Positions 10,945 through 21,300 of a stretch of DNA of 64,000 nucleotides are shown here, in pieces. The stretch spans positions 152,768,001-152,832,000 of the forward strand of contig JBITNC010000001.1 of assembly GCA_050084985.1 (NCBI GenBank). The letters run 5' to 3'. Origin of the DNA: Nageia nagi. Taxonomy: Eukaryota > Pinophyta. How positions within the stretch are numbered: the stretch's first letter is position 1; every line of letters starts with the position of its first letter. The translations under genes were made by a program, and so were the position numbers. The notes beneath the pieces are model-generated. The model made no database searches, was not told the DNA's origin, and saw only the letters and a program-made list of their open reading frames with translations.

Positions 10945-12549
10945 ATGGTGGACACACCAGACTAGGGAATTTCTCTTGTCTATTTTTTTGGTACATGATA
11001 CTAGTATACTCATGTTGATCCATTAATCACAATTGTATATGCTTTATTTTGTTCGGGTTATAGTAGTCTGAATGTAAAAGAACAATACCTTACACAGCTG
11101 TCAAGGTTTGAATAAAAAAATTATATGCTTGAAAAGGTGGAAGATATAGGTTTTTATTTCAATAAATGAATGAAATATTTTTTTAATTAAAAATATCTAA
11201 ATAAATATTTAGTCATTAAATCAAACGTGGCCTGAAAAAGAACCAGAATCCCGGACAAATGCCTTGATAACATTAACTGAATAATATTTGCCTACAAAAA
11301 AGACACTTTTAAATGAAAAAGGAGGACCACCAATAGCCACTCATATCAAACTTATTATTTTTCCAGAGATCTGCATTAAACCTGGAATTTTTCTTTTGCA
11401 GGGAAAGGAGATACCTTAGATAATCCACTAGATAGTTGTGAGGGTCTGAGCAGCTTCTTCTTGAGGATCTTTTTCATGAGACTGCACTCAGATTTCTTCG
11501 ACATAGAGCCAGATTCCCCTAGGTCCTTCTCGTCATCAATAGCATTGGATTTCTTAGGTGAAATCACTTGCTTGCTCTTTTTCCTAGACAGGATTTCACC
11601 CGAAACACTCCTGCTCTTGTCAGACTTGTTTGCAGCTGCATTGTGGGATTCCACTGGAATCTCAAGAAATTCCTCCAAAGGAAAACTATGTTTGGTTGGC
11701 TCAGACTTAGGGTTTTTGTTATCATCTAATTCCTTTTTAAGAACTAGATCTGATATGCAACCATGATTATCTTTGGAGCTTTGATTATGATCTTCACTAT
11801 CATTTTTCATCATGAAATGATCTTCAAGGCCCAAGATCTTGGCCAAGTTCTTTCTGAACTCCTCCACCTCCATAGCTGTAATGTCTCCATCTTTTTTTTT
11901 CATGGGATAATCTTCATGATGTTGGTGTTCCGCATATTCTCCGTCACCTCCAAGAGTACCAATTGACAACAACTCCTCAGCCTGCCAACTATTAATGGAC
12001 AATGTGCCACATCCCTCATCTTCCTTCCCTTTCAACAATACACCTGATCATTCAAAATTGGAAAGAGAAATAGAAAGTGATCGCAACTCAGTTTTCTGCC
12101 ATATCTATCACAAATGCTAATTGACCAATAGAACATGACCAAAGCTATATGTGATCAAAACCCACAATTAATATGTATAAGTAAACAAGACATTATCATT
12201 GAACACCCACAATTATACCTATATGTTCTTAAAAACTGCATCCTTCTACAGAACACCAACAAAAAATCGATTTCTAGAACCAAAGTAATAAAGTCTCTAA
12301 ATTCTCACCATGACTATCGCTTGAAGAAGATTTATGACTATTATCACCACAAAAAATCTGCTTTGGACTGAACTTACTGTGAACCCAGCTAAAGATCTGC
12401 AACGGAATTGTTTTAGACATTAAGAATGTCAACATTCCTTTGGCCCTGAACATGATTTTGCTTTGTTTCCACTCAATTGATTACAACAAGCATTAAACAA
12501 AATTAACATAAACCAGATATATTTCATGCATTAGAACAGCTACCTTCAT
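9480..12549 (-). CDS. LAZY-like: LAZY/DRO1-like (IGT family) gravitropism regulator
   Basis: Proposed exons on the minus strand: 12544-12549 (ATGAAG), 12309-12396, 11415-12043, 9591-9903, 9480-9499. They sum to 1056 nt, giving 351 residues plus TAA. Every intron has GT/AG ends and the phases join exactly. Family regions visible: region I MKIFSWVHSKFSPKQ at the N-terminus; the signature WQAEELLSIGTLG (GxL.IGT box) at about residues 51-63; a VEEFRKNLAKIL helix; a basic LMKKILKKKLLRPSQ segment before the exon 3/4 junction; and the C-terminal WIKSDSDFVVLEL, the family's conserved end, known to bind RLD proteins. A 6-nt first and 20-nt last exon are, as I recall, typical of IGT genes. In the family these proteins link amyloplast sedimentation to auxin flow and set shoot or root angle. 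Intron 3 (1511 bp) contains the RNase H fragment. Which subclade (LAZY1 or DRO1 type) it belongs to is not resolved. Confidence 0.92.
10543..10903 (+). pseudogene. RNase H-like domain fragment in LAZY intron 3, copy 2
   Basis: This is the same domain as at 8602-8961, with QLESDSQIMINYL intact here and an IPCTQKKVLDGMAS end. One TAG interrupts an earlier codon (after RGL, where copy 1 has TGG). It lies antisense within intron 3 of the LAZY gene and was present before the tandem duplication, since both copies carry it. Confidence 0.6.
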
Positions 12550-12578
12550 TTTTGAAGCAGCTACCTTCATTTTTGATG
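12537..12578 (-). repeat. 21-bp tandem duplication of the LAZY start microexon
   Basis: Two adjacent 21-bp units (12558-12578 and 12537-12557) differ at one base. Each contains AAAATGAAGGTAGCTG, that is the ATGAAG microexon plus its GTAGCT donor. Either ATG can act as exon 1 (12565-12570 or 12544-12549). Splicing from the downstream donor while starting at the upstream ATG would stay in frame and add seven residues (MKVAASK) before the normal MKIFSW start. Confidence 0.85.
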
Positions 12579-12739
12579 CGGCAACGATAATGGCAGTAAA
12601 GTAAAAACTCCTGACAATCGAGATGACCTGGAATCCTGGAGGATTTAACTGCTCCTTCTTCCTTAAAAACTATGCCTTAATATTACACAACCATGTCTAT
12701 CTCGTAAGGTAGGTAATCCCAAGAATAAATTAATCTTAT

Positions 12740-12747
12740 TATTTATA
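12740..12747 (-). promoter_or_regulatory. Candidate TATA box for the LAZY-like gene
   Basis: TATAAATA on the minus strand lies about 170-190 bp upstream of the candidate start codons. The motif is common in AT-rich DNA, so this is only a plausible site. Confidence 0.3.
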
Positions 12748-14887
12748 TCAAGAAGAGTTTTAGTATTTTATCATCCCTGACAAATTTGGCTCTCAAAACT
12801 TTTAGAACCGGCATATACCTACATCCTCAGTGAGCAATTGAATGAGATATAATCTACTCAAGTAATGATGATAACTCTTCGGATTTAGAGCCTCCCAAGT
12901 ATGATAACAATAAATCCAAGGGAATAGAAGCATCCTCACATGGGTCTTTGAAAAGGAAATTCTCACTACAATCGTGGATGCACCCCGGATCTAGAATTCC
13001 GTGCTTAAACCTTTGTTAATTTTTTGTTCTTAAGACAAAAAGCTATACTGGATGAAAGTTGTCTTCTCTAAATTTGGCACTTGTTGGAAAGGTAAATTGT
13101 CCTAGACTCTGGTGAGGGTTCTAAAGGAGCCCCAAAGCTTTTATTTTTTTATTTGTCATCTTCATGGTAGACTTCTTTCAATACTCAGCTACACGTAGAA
13201 GTAATTCATGAGGTCGTGTTCTTTGATCAAATATAATGTGGAAATGTCACATGTAGTAATATTCATATAATCTCAAATTCCAATCCAGTCGAATTAAAAC
13301 TTTATAGGTTTCTGGTTTCAATGCAGTGGTTTTAAGTTTGAAATTCATTCTAAATCCTTACCAATTCAAAAATATGATCCGTACTCTGTCAATAGAAACC
13401 ACTATAATGAAATTCATTACGAATATTAATGGTGCAGAGGATAAAAATTGAACATCATATCTTTCACATACTTGGATATTTTAAAACATCTTTTTCAAGC
13501 ACACGTGTGCTTCTTCAGTGATGCATTGCAAAACTACCCTCAACCGTTACAATTTGATAATGTAAGCAAACAAACGTTTTAGTAATATCTCCAGATCTTA
13601 TTTTGTTTTTGGATTCCCATTAGCTTGAAGTTGGATAAAATTAGATAGGTTTAAATATTTAGAGCCATTTCAAGTGTGGCATAAACATTTTAATTTTACT
13701 AGGGATAGCTGGTGATGAGTAACTTGTTATTAGATACAGTATATAGTTTTCTATTTTTGTTGTCAGCAGAAACATAAATTGTCTTCATATTCAAAATGTT
13801 GAGTTGTTTTTTAATAATATGAATATAATGTTTCTTTAAAGTTATGTATCACAAATTCATTAATAAAAAAATATAATAACATTAATTTAATTTTATAGTA
13901 ATAAGAGTAAGAGAAGAATAATTAAAGTAAGAAAAATAAGTTAAGTAACACAATATAGTAAGTCAATTATACCATAAATAATATAATGATATGGTGAATA
14001 ATATAAAGAGAAAGTAAAAGGTCATGTTCGGGGACTTCAGAAGTAACAAGAATATTTCATGTAGGATGTTTATGTTCAAATCTTTAATAGAACAAAGGTG
14101 TTATATTTAGGTGATTTTGACAAAATAGATACTCCATTGTCATGACATCTAATTTGAAAGCACCATACGCAATAAACAATGTTATAATGAGATGCTTATT
14201 TGATTTTATTTTTATACATTTTTTTCTATTTAGATTTTTAATCTTATAAGAATGTTATAGTATCTTGGGTGAAAGGTTTTGCAATATTTGATTTGACAAG
14301 CATAAGATTTATAAGTACTCAAATTTCAAGTTTTTTATCCAAGTAATAAAAATAAAAATGACATAACTAAATATAAATAATAAATCCAATTGGATGTATT
14401 ATGAAAATAAAAAAACTAGAAATGTTATGAAAAACAATTATTATAGTTTCAAGGAATATAATAATAACATTTTAACATTTCTTTGAAGTATTCATCATAA
14501 TTAGAAAATATTATGACTAGCAGAAGCTCTTAGATGTCCACATCTTTAAGGTTGATTCTCTTAGGTCGAAGAAGGAGGATGTGATAATAGAAATGAAGGA
14601 TGGTCACATTCTTTACATAAGTAGTGAGTGCAATAAATAAGAGGAGAACAACAAATGACTAACTAATAGTTGATATAGAATGGATGAAATGATAGAACAA
14701 CTATTTAGATAGGACCCACATAGTGTTCAAGCATAAAAATATCATGAAGGAGGAAATTTAATCTTGATATCATCAACATCACCTATAAATTATGTAAGCT
14801 AAGGAAACCATCATACCATGCATATGAACAAATATAATCAAACATTTAATATGCCAACTATTCAAGGACACTTGGAATGTATTAAAT
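12748..14887. other. Intergenic AT-rich DNA upstream of LAZY
   Basis: No open frame or domain could be supported. The likely LAZY promoter lies at the left edge. The stretch ends at the target site of gypsy element A. Confidence 0.5.
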
Positions 14888-14892
14888 GGAGG

Positions 14893-15630
14893 TGTTAACG
14901 CCTAAAAATGAATTTTAATTTAATTAAAATAGCCTTTTGGGTATTTGAAATAATCTATTTATTTAATTAAATAAATTCTTTTATCATTGTACACTCTTAT
15001 CTACCTTTATGTTTTATAATAATAGGTTGTTTCAGAGATAAGCCCAATGAGTCTTGGCCCATGTGCATCATAAGCCCAAGGAGGGGCCTTGGAACTAGAC
15101 TTGCTATCTATAAAGGTGAAAGGGTTGTGTATAAGAAATCATGACATGATATGAAATCCTTGATAGGTGGTAATATACTTATGTCATTCTTGATTGATGT
15201 TTCTCAACACCACCTATCATATTTGGATTTTATTATACATTGAGCTTTGCATTCCTACAATCTTTCAAACCTATTTGCAAGTGAAGTTCTAAGCATCAAA
15301 GGTATGGTGATGATATCAAGTGAAAGGGAAATATGAACTAGAACGATAGTCGGGCGACATTGTTGGGATCCTAGCACCATCATTGGGTTAACGTTGAATT
15401 GGTGGCTATGTCTTTCAAGGAATCTCATCATTCATCTCCTCTCAGTTGAATATCTCCATCATTCATTGTTATAGGTAAAGTATAGTTTTGCATCTTTCAT
15501 TAATAGAGTTTGATAGGTTAAGGTCAATTGGTTATCACTTGTATTTTAGCTATTTACTAATATTTCATCATTAATTGGTTCAATTAAATATTATTAAATA
15601 ACCTTAATAATTATTATTTTGATTATAACA
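14893..15630 (+). repeat. Gypsy A 5' LTR
   Basis: About 738 bp, beginning TGTTAACG and ending ATAACA. It matches 27,789-28,495 and 32,248-32,954 along its length. A promoter-like TATAAAG sits at 15,109-15,115, with GATAGGTGG and CCACCTATC forming an inverted pair around 15,164-15,209. Confidence 0.8.
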
Positions 15631-15920
15631 AATTGTTGACCCAACTTATTTTTGATACATCACTTTATCCTTCACTAGTTGTGCCAAAATCCTTAAGATT
15701 TTTGGATAGAACTAATATTATATCTCAAGTGTTTTAGAAATGAAGACCACTAAATTTCTTACCATGTTACATAGCTTTGATAATACTATTAAATTCAATT
15801 TGATCTAGGATGCTTTATGGTTATGATGAAAGCACACAAAGTAAAGGGGTTTTAAATGTATGAAGAGATTTAAATTCCTTATGTGATGACGTCAAAAATG
15901 AAAAGGCACCTGACATTCAA

Positions 15921-16860
15921 GTGGAACCAATTTTTGACTCATATTCAAGAGAAGAAGATCTTATGTCTCATATAAAAGCTTTTGAGGTGAAGTTTGAATT
16001 AATATTTGGAGTAAATGATAATCTAATGGCCAAGTATTTTCCAACTACTTTCAAGGGTTATACTCTTAATTGGTATTATTATTTTTCCTCCAAGTCAATT
16101 AAATTTTATAAACCACTCATGTCTAAATTTTATATGCAATTCAAATATAGAGCTCCTAGGTAGGTCATTATTTCTAATTTAATGAATACTAACCAAATAC
16201 AAAATGAGAGATTAATAAAGATTTTAAAAAATTTGGAGTATGATTAAGGAGCCTTTGTTAGAAGCACATGTAAAGGCTATATTTATTCATAATATCAGTC
16301 ATGAATTGAGGTTTATAGCTATGGATTATGTGGATTTTTCTTTTTCTAATATTATTCATAAGTTGATTCAAAATGGGGGGTGCATGCTGGAAATGGGAAA
16401 ATTGAAGTATGATAATCCACCAAAATATTAGAAAAAACCATACCCTTAAATGAATATAGAAATATTTTAGTAGCTGAGAGGACCCATAAACTAAGTGGCA
16501 ATGCATCTCGTAGTGGCAATGCTCCAAGAGAGAATAAAGAAAAGGAATATATATGACTCCCTCTTCCCCCAAAGGTCATGTACAAAGATTATCTATAGCA
16601 AGGATTAATTGAACCAAATTCAATACAAGAGCTAGGAGAAGATGATCTACAGCCAAAATTGTATAATGAAAATATTTATTATTTTTATCATCAAGTTAAA
16701 GGGCATAGGACTAATGGTTGTATTGCATTAATGAAGAAACTACAAAAACTCATTGATAGTGGTAAAATTAGCGACAATCCACATGATAATAAGGATTGTT
16801 GTGAATATAGTAAATATGGTTTTCAATTCAATAACATAAGTGCAAATATACCCTAAGAAA
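15921..16860 (+). pseudogene. gag: Gypsy A gag relic
   Basis: The frame resembles the Ty3/gypsy capsid domain: YSREEDLMSHIKAFEVKF, then AKYFPTTFKGYTLNWYYYF, then SIKFYKPLMSKFYMQF. It continues, with stops and shifts, to a zinc-knuckle-like segment at about 16,665-16,745 with YFYHQVKGHRTNGC (one Cys of the usual C..H....H....C set is replaced), followed by KKLQKLIDSGKI. This form of gag end is common in plant Tat/Athila-type elements. It stops at the copia insertion point. Confidence 0.75.
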
Positions 16861-16908
16861 ATCCCTCAACAATGTCATATTTAGGACATGATTGAGATGA
16901 AATAAGTG

Positions 16909-16913
16909 TGATC
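16909..16913. repeat. Copia target-site duplication, left (TGATC)
   Basis: TGATC directly precedes the copia 5' LTR and is repeated exactly at 25,541-25,545 directly after the 3' LTR. Confidence 0.9.
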
Positions 16914-17401
16914 TGTTGGAATGTATAATGTATTATTGTAAAGGTTTTGTAATAATATTCTATGTAAGTTCACTAATACTTAAGGATATCATTTTATACC
17001 TTAAGTATTTAAGTGAATATGATAATGTAACTTATCCTACACCCCATGTCATGAGCATGCCCATTGGGTAAAATGAGGTGCATGTGATGCTTTTGTACAT
17101 TAGGTAAAAGGATGATCCAAAGAGAGATTTTGGCCTATAAATGGAAGGTTCCCTCTTTGTGATTACACACCAATTATGGAGTAAATTTATGCTATAGGAT
17201 AGTACTTAGGAGTTGAGATTAGGAAGATTGTAAGAGAGTTGTATTTGTGATTGATGTAAAGATCTGGTTAGTGGATGTACTCCTAATTGGCGGAACCACT
17301 TATATCTTATGTTATTTTTGTGAGTTTTTTAGATGTGTATTGTGGGATTTCATGTGATCTTGAAAGATTAGTGTTGTTTAGTTTATACTTCAATTCTCTC
17401 A
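16914..17401 (+). repeat. Copia 5' LTR
   Basis: Begins TGTTGGAATGTATAATG and ends CAATTCTCTCA. It contains CCTATAAATGGAAGG, a likely TATA promoter, at about 17,134. It is matched along its length by 25,040-25,540. Confidence 0.92.
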
Positions 17402-17418
17402 TTTGGTATCAAATCAAG
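17402..17418 (+). other. Copia primer-binding site
   Basis: Immediately after the LTR the sequence reads TTTGGTATCAAATCAAG. The usual plant copia site complementary to initiator tRNA-Met is TGGTATCAGAGC, so this is a slightly mutated copy. Confidence 0.75.
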
Positions 17419-20362
17419 TGTGGAATTTCTTCTTCTTGGTGTGGAAGCTACATCTTGGTGATCATTGTTCTTTCTTCATTCCTAATCTTGCACCCCACTG
17501 GTGAGGTAAAAGTAAGAGAAGGTATAAATTTTCTCCTCCTTTGGTTATCTTATGGAATATTGCATTAGAAACTAACATATTTTGTGAGATAGGTGAGGTT
17601 TTTTTCGTAAAATATGATCAAAATGGCAATACAAGCAATTTGTTTTCTATTTACACTAACCTCTTATGTTACTAGCTTTTTTGTTCAAAATGCTTTAACA
17701 CATGATATACCTTTTAATAGGATACTATATATTGAAATTATTTTACTAACTTTTTGTTTGTTAGTAGCATGCGTTAATTAATTTTTTTTACTTAAATATT
17801 TGATAATAATCCCTATTTAAAGGGGTTACTAATTCTTTTAATTACATATAAAAATTTTTATTGTATATAAACATTATATTATATAACAATTATTATATTC
17901 TTTTACAATATAATTAATACTGTATATCCATAATGTTGTGTTTAAAATAGAAACTTTGTTATTCTATTTATGGGAAGGGAAATAATTTTTAAAATGAAAA
18001 ATAATAAAATATATAGTACACATTCTTTTTACTCTCATCCTTGAAAGTTTTTCCTTCCATTCTTTGGCATTTTTTGGACACTTCCTTTTCTCAGGGGTTG
18101 GTTGACAAAGTTAGGAGAGGCTGAGCTGGTTATTGTTAGGTCACCCTCATAACTGCTAGAACCCATCCCATCATACTAGAGGCTATCATCTTGTTGGTGA
18201 CTCCCACTATCACCCTCGCTCTTGCTAGGACACCTCATGCGATGCTACTAGCTACCATATTACTGGTGACTCCTATTATCACCCTCGCTTCTTCCAAGAC
18301 CCCTCTTACCTCATGCTTTATTATTGACTCCAAATTCCTCCTCTTGGCCCCTACTCACCATGATTTTTGACCCCCCTTTTACCTATCATGACCTTAGTAT
18401 TCAATGACCATGTGCCTCACAATGCTAGCTCTCCTGTATGGCACACACTACCTCTCTCTTGCCTGACCACATAGTCTACAATCTCTACCAACATGGCTTT
18501 CTCTCTTTGCATAAATTTTTTTTATTTTTTTCTATTGCTCAATTTTTTTTGTCCCTCCTATCCATGTGTGTGACCTTCCAATCCCTTAAACTCCTTCCAT
18601 TTTGCATTATTTTTTATTTGCTTCTCTCTACCCACTCCATTGAATTTCTTAGGGTAGATGATTTTTTCTCCATCCTTGCAAGCAAAATATATTGCAAAAT
18701 CTCTTGATTTGGTCCATATTCCTTCCTTCTATTAATGACTATCATAACTTATTAATCTTTCTCTAACTTTGAGTAAAGTGGATGCCAAATGGAATGATGG
18801 TTTATTAAATTTTTTTAAACTTATCTACTTGGAGAAAATCATAAAAGGATTACTAAAGTTGTTTTTGGGAAAGTAATTTTTAACTTATAACAATTACCAA
18901 GCTTAGCATAATTTTTTGGAGGAATTTATTATAGTCAATACTTACAAAAAGGAATTTTTTTTTTATGCTAAGTATCTCTAACAAGAGAGAATAATTATTT
19001 TTTAGAAGATATTTTCTAGCATGTAAGTATTTTTAAGGATCTTGGTTTGTAAGTAAAATGGGGGAAAAGATTATCTAAATTTTTTACTTAAACTCCTTAT
19101 GTCAAAGTTGCATGTCTATTACTTTGAATTTCTTAGATCCTCATATTGCATAGATTACTTAATTTTTTAAGTTCAATGATGCATGCTTATTAGTTAATTT
19201 TTTTAAGTTAATAATGCATGCTTAAGGACTTAATTTTTTAAGTTAATGGATGTAATTTTTAAGTTAATGCTTAGGTCTAAATTTTTATGCATGCCTAAAA
19301 ATTCATTTTTAAGCTAATAATTTATTTTTTAAGAACATATTTGTTAAATTAATAAATGCATGCTTAGTAATTAAATTTTATGCATGCCTAATACTTGCTT
19401 AGAACTTAATTTGGTGATAAATGCTTAAGGACTTAAAATTTAGGTTAGATACTTAATTTTGTTTTTTTAAGTCAAATAATGCATGCCTAAAATCTTATAT
19501 TATGATGCAATCTACTTCCTTATGCAAGAATGAACTTATGTAAAATTAAGAGTGTTGTAAAGATGTCCTTTATGGGTTGGTAAACAAAACCCATTGGACA
19601 CTTAGTTTTCAAATTTTAAATGGATGATGTTTTATTTATGCTCTTTACTTCATGTTTCTCATTTTGATTTATTTGCTTATGTAAATAAAAATGCAAACAT
19701 TGATATGAGCAACCCCTTAAAATGAATACATCCACATGTACATTCTGTAACATGACTTGTTTGGGGAGCCATGAGGTGAGAATAGGTGAAGTAGAGCCTT
19801 TAAGTTCAATGATCCAAATGGTGAAATTTTTTTACTTTTCAATTGCCTCTAAGTCCTCTATTAGTCTAGACATAACTTTAATAGGTGGATAGACATGTGT
19901 GTAGTGATACCACATGTCTAGATGTCCATTTAGGGATTATCTTGATAACCTAAGAGGAAAAATTCAAACTTAATCAAGATTAATAAATTTGGCTGATCCA
20001 ATAAACATCATAACCTTCTAAAATAGTAAGTACTTCTCATGAAAAAGTATAAAATTGAACAAGGCAAACTAGTTGAGAATTGGTAGTACTTGGGCTCCTC
20101 TTGTGTGGGAATCTAGGTGAAGGCCTAATTTTAGTCAGAAAAACAAGTCTTAATAATGTCACTCTACATCTATGTTTCTTGAGATGAGAAATGTATTTTG
20201 GTATATGTATTATTTAAGTTGTAAAATATTAGCACTTGTGAATCAAATCAAGCATATTTCTATAGTTAAATGTAACATGTATTATTTACTTAGTTAAAAC
20301 TTAACATTTAATATTATTTATTAAACCACATAATTATTATTTTTCATATTCTTATGTAGATA
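17419..20362 (+). other. Copia long untranslated leader
   Basis: Almost 3 kb between primer site and gag with no recognised domain. It includes a two-unit repeat of about 70 bp (18,158-18,300; GACTCC(C/T)A(C/T)TATCACCCTCGCT in each) and an AT-rich array of AATGCATGCTTA motifs (19,160-19,500). A short hydrophobic open frame at 18,438-18,707 lies in pyrimidine-rich DNA and is probably not coding. Confidence 0.6.
19160..19500 (+). repeat. Degenerate array of ATGCATGC(T/C)TA motifs
   Basis: The motif ATGCATGC(T/C)TA, usually with TTTTTTAAGTTAAT next to it, recurs about seven times at irregular spacing of 30-70 bp. ATGCATGC is palindromic and contains the plant RY element CATGCA. The copies are diverged, so this is an old low-complexity array inside the copia leader. 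Confidence 0.6.
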
Positions 20363-21300
20363 ATGGAAGAATCCTTTTTACCCAAACACATTCTTGATGG
20401 TTTCAACATTGAGATTTAGGAACCACATATGAGAGCTGAATTGCAAGTAAGGAAGCTTTGATAAATAGTGAATGAGAACCTTGTACCTCCTATATATGTG
20501 AAGGCACTAGAGGCTTACAACATGAAGAATGAGTTGGCAACCTCCATGATTTAGCATGTAGTTTTATATGATGTGCTCTTGATGATTTTCTCTTCAAACT
20601 CAGTAAAGAAAGATTGGGATAAGCTTAAGCAAATCTACCTTGGTTCAAATTTTTTAAGAATATTTACCATTCTCCAAAATTTACTTTAATTTCATCAAGA
20701 GAAAGATGAAAATATTTCTATCTACTTGAACTAACCTTAGAGCCCAATTTGTTTCTTGTGGGTGTAATTGGATCAATGATGAGTTCATGGTCTTCATCAT
20801 TCTTCAAAGTCTTTCTTCAAAATTTGAAAACTTTGTGATGGTTATGAAAGCAAGGCTTGATGAAGAAGAAGAAGTTTTCTCCTTTGAGAACTTTTATAGG
20901 CATCTTTTGAAGCATAAAAAAACTTTTAATAATAAGGTGTTGATTTCTTCTCCTAAAAATAATAACATTGCTCTTGGAGTAACCAAAACTTATTTCAAGA
21001 AAAAGTTCAACCATCAAAAGAAATCTTATCCTTCTTTTTCTAAAAGGTTTGAAAAAAGAGGTAATGGCAACAACAACAATAGGAACAATAGAAATAATGA
21101 CAACAACAGGAACAACAATAGTAGTAGGAATAACAACAACAACTATTTCAAGCAAAGATATGAAAAGGCAAAGAAAATAATCCATATTTTAAGAAAAAGT
21201 TTGATGGTAATTATAACTATTATGGTATACAAGGCCACAAAGAAGTTGATTACTACAAAAAGAAAAGAGAAGAAAAGAACAAAGGTAATAGAAATGTAAA
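20363..21300 (+). pseudogene. gag: Copia gag relic
   Basis: It starts at ATG 20,363 (MEESFLPKHILDGFN) and resembles the gag of plant copia elements: KKDWDKLKQIYLGSN, FHQEKDENISIYL, then LSSKFENFVMVMKARLDE. A long Asn/Arg/Lys-rich basic tract (about 21,060-21,160) is followed by a knuckle-like segment near 21,210-21,250 (Y.GIQGHKEVDY) that has lost its cysteines. There are several stops and at least one frame change. Confidence 0.8.

Noticed and set aside
11461-11966. Plus-strand open frames opposite LAZY exon 3
   Set aside because: They are shadows of the minus-strand coding exon. The minus frame has the family motifs and exact splice phases.
18438-18707. Hydrophobic 89-residue frame
   Set aside because: Pyrimidine-rich DNA gives Leu/Phe/Ser-rich translations by chance. 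No conserved motif and no neighbouring exons.
20817-21185. 122-residue minus-strand frame opposite copia gag
   Set aside because: It is the complement of an Asn/Lys-rich gag tract, giving Val/Ile/Phe repeats, with no domain.
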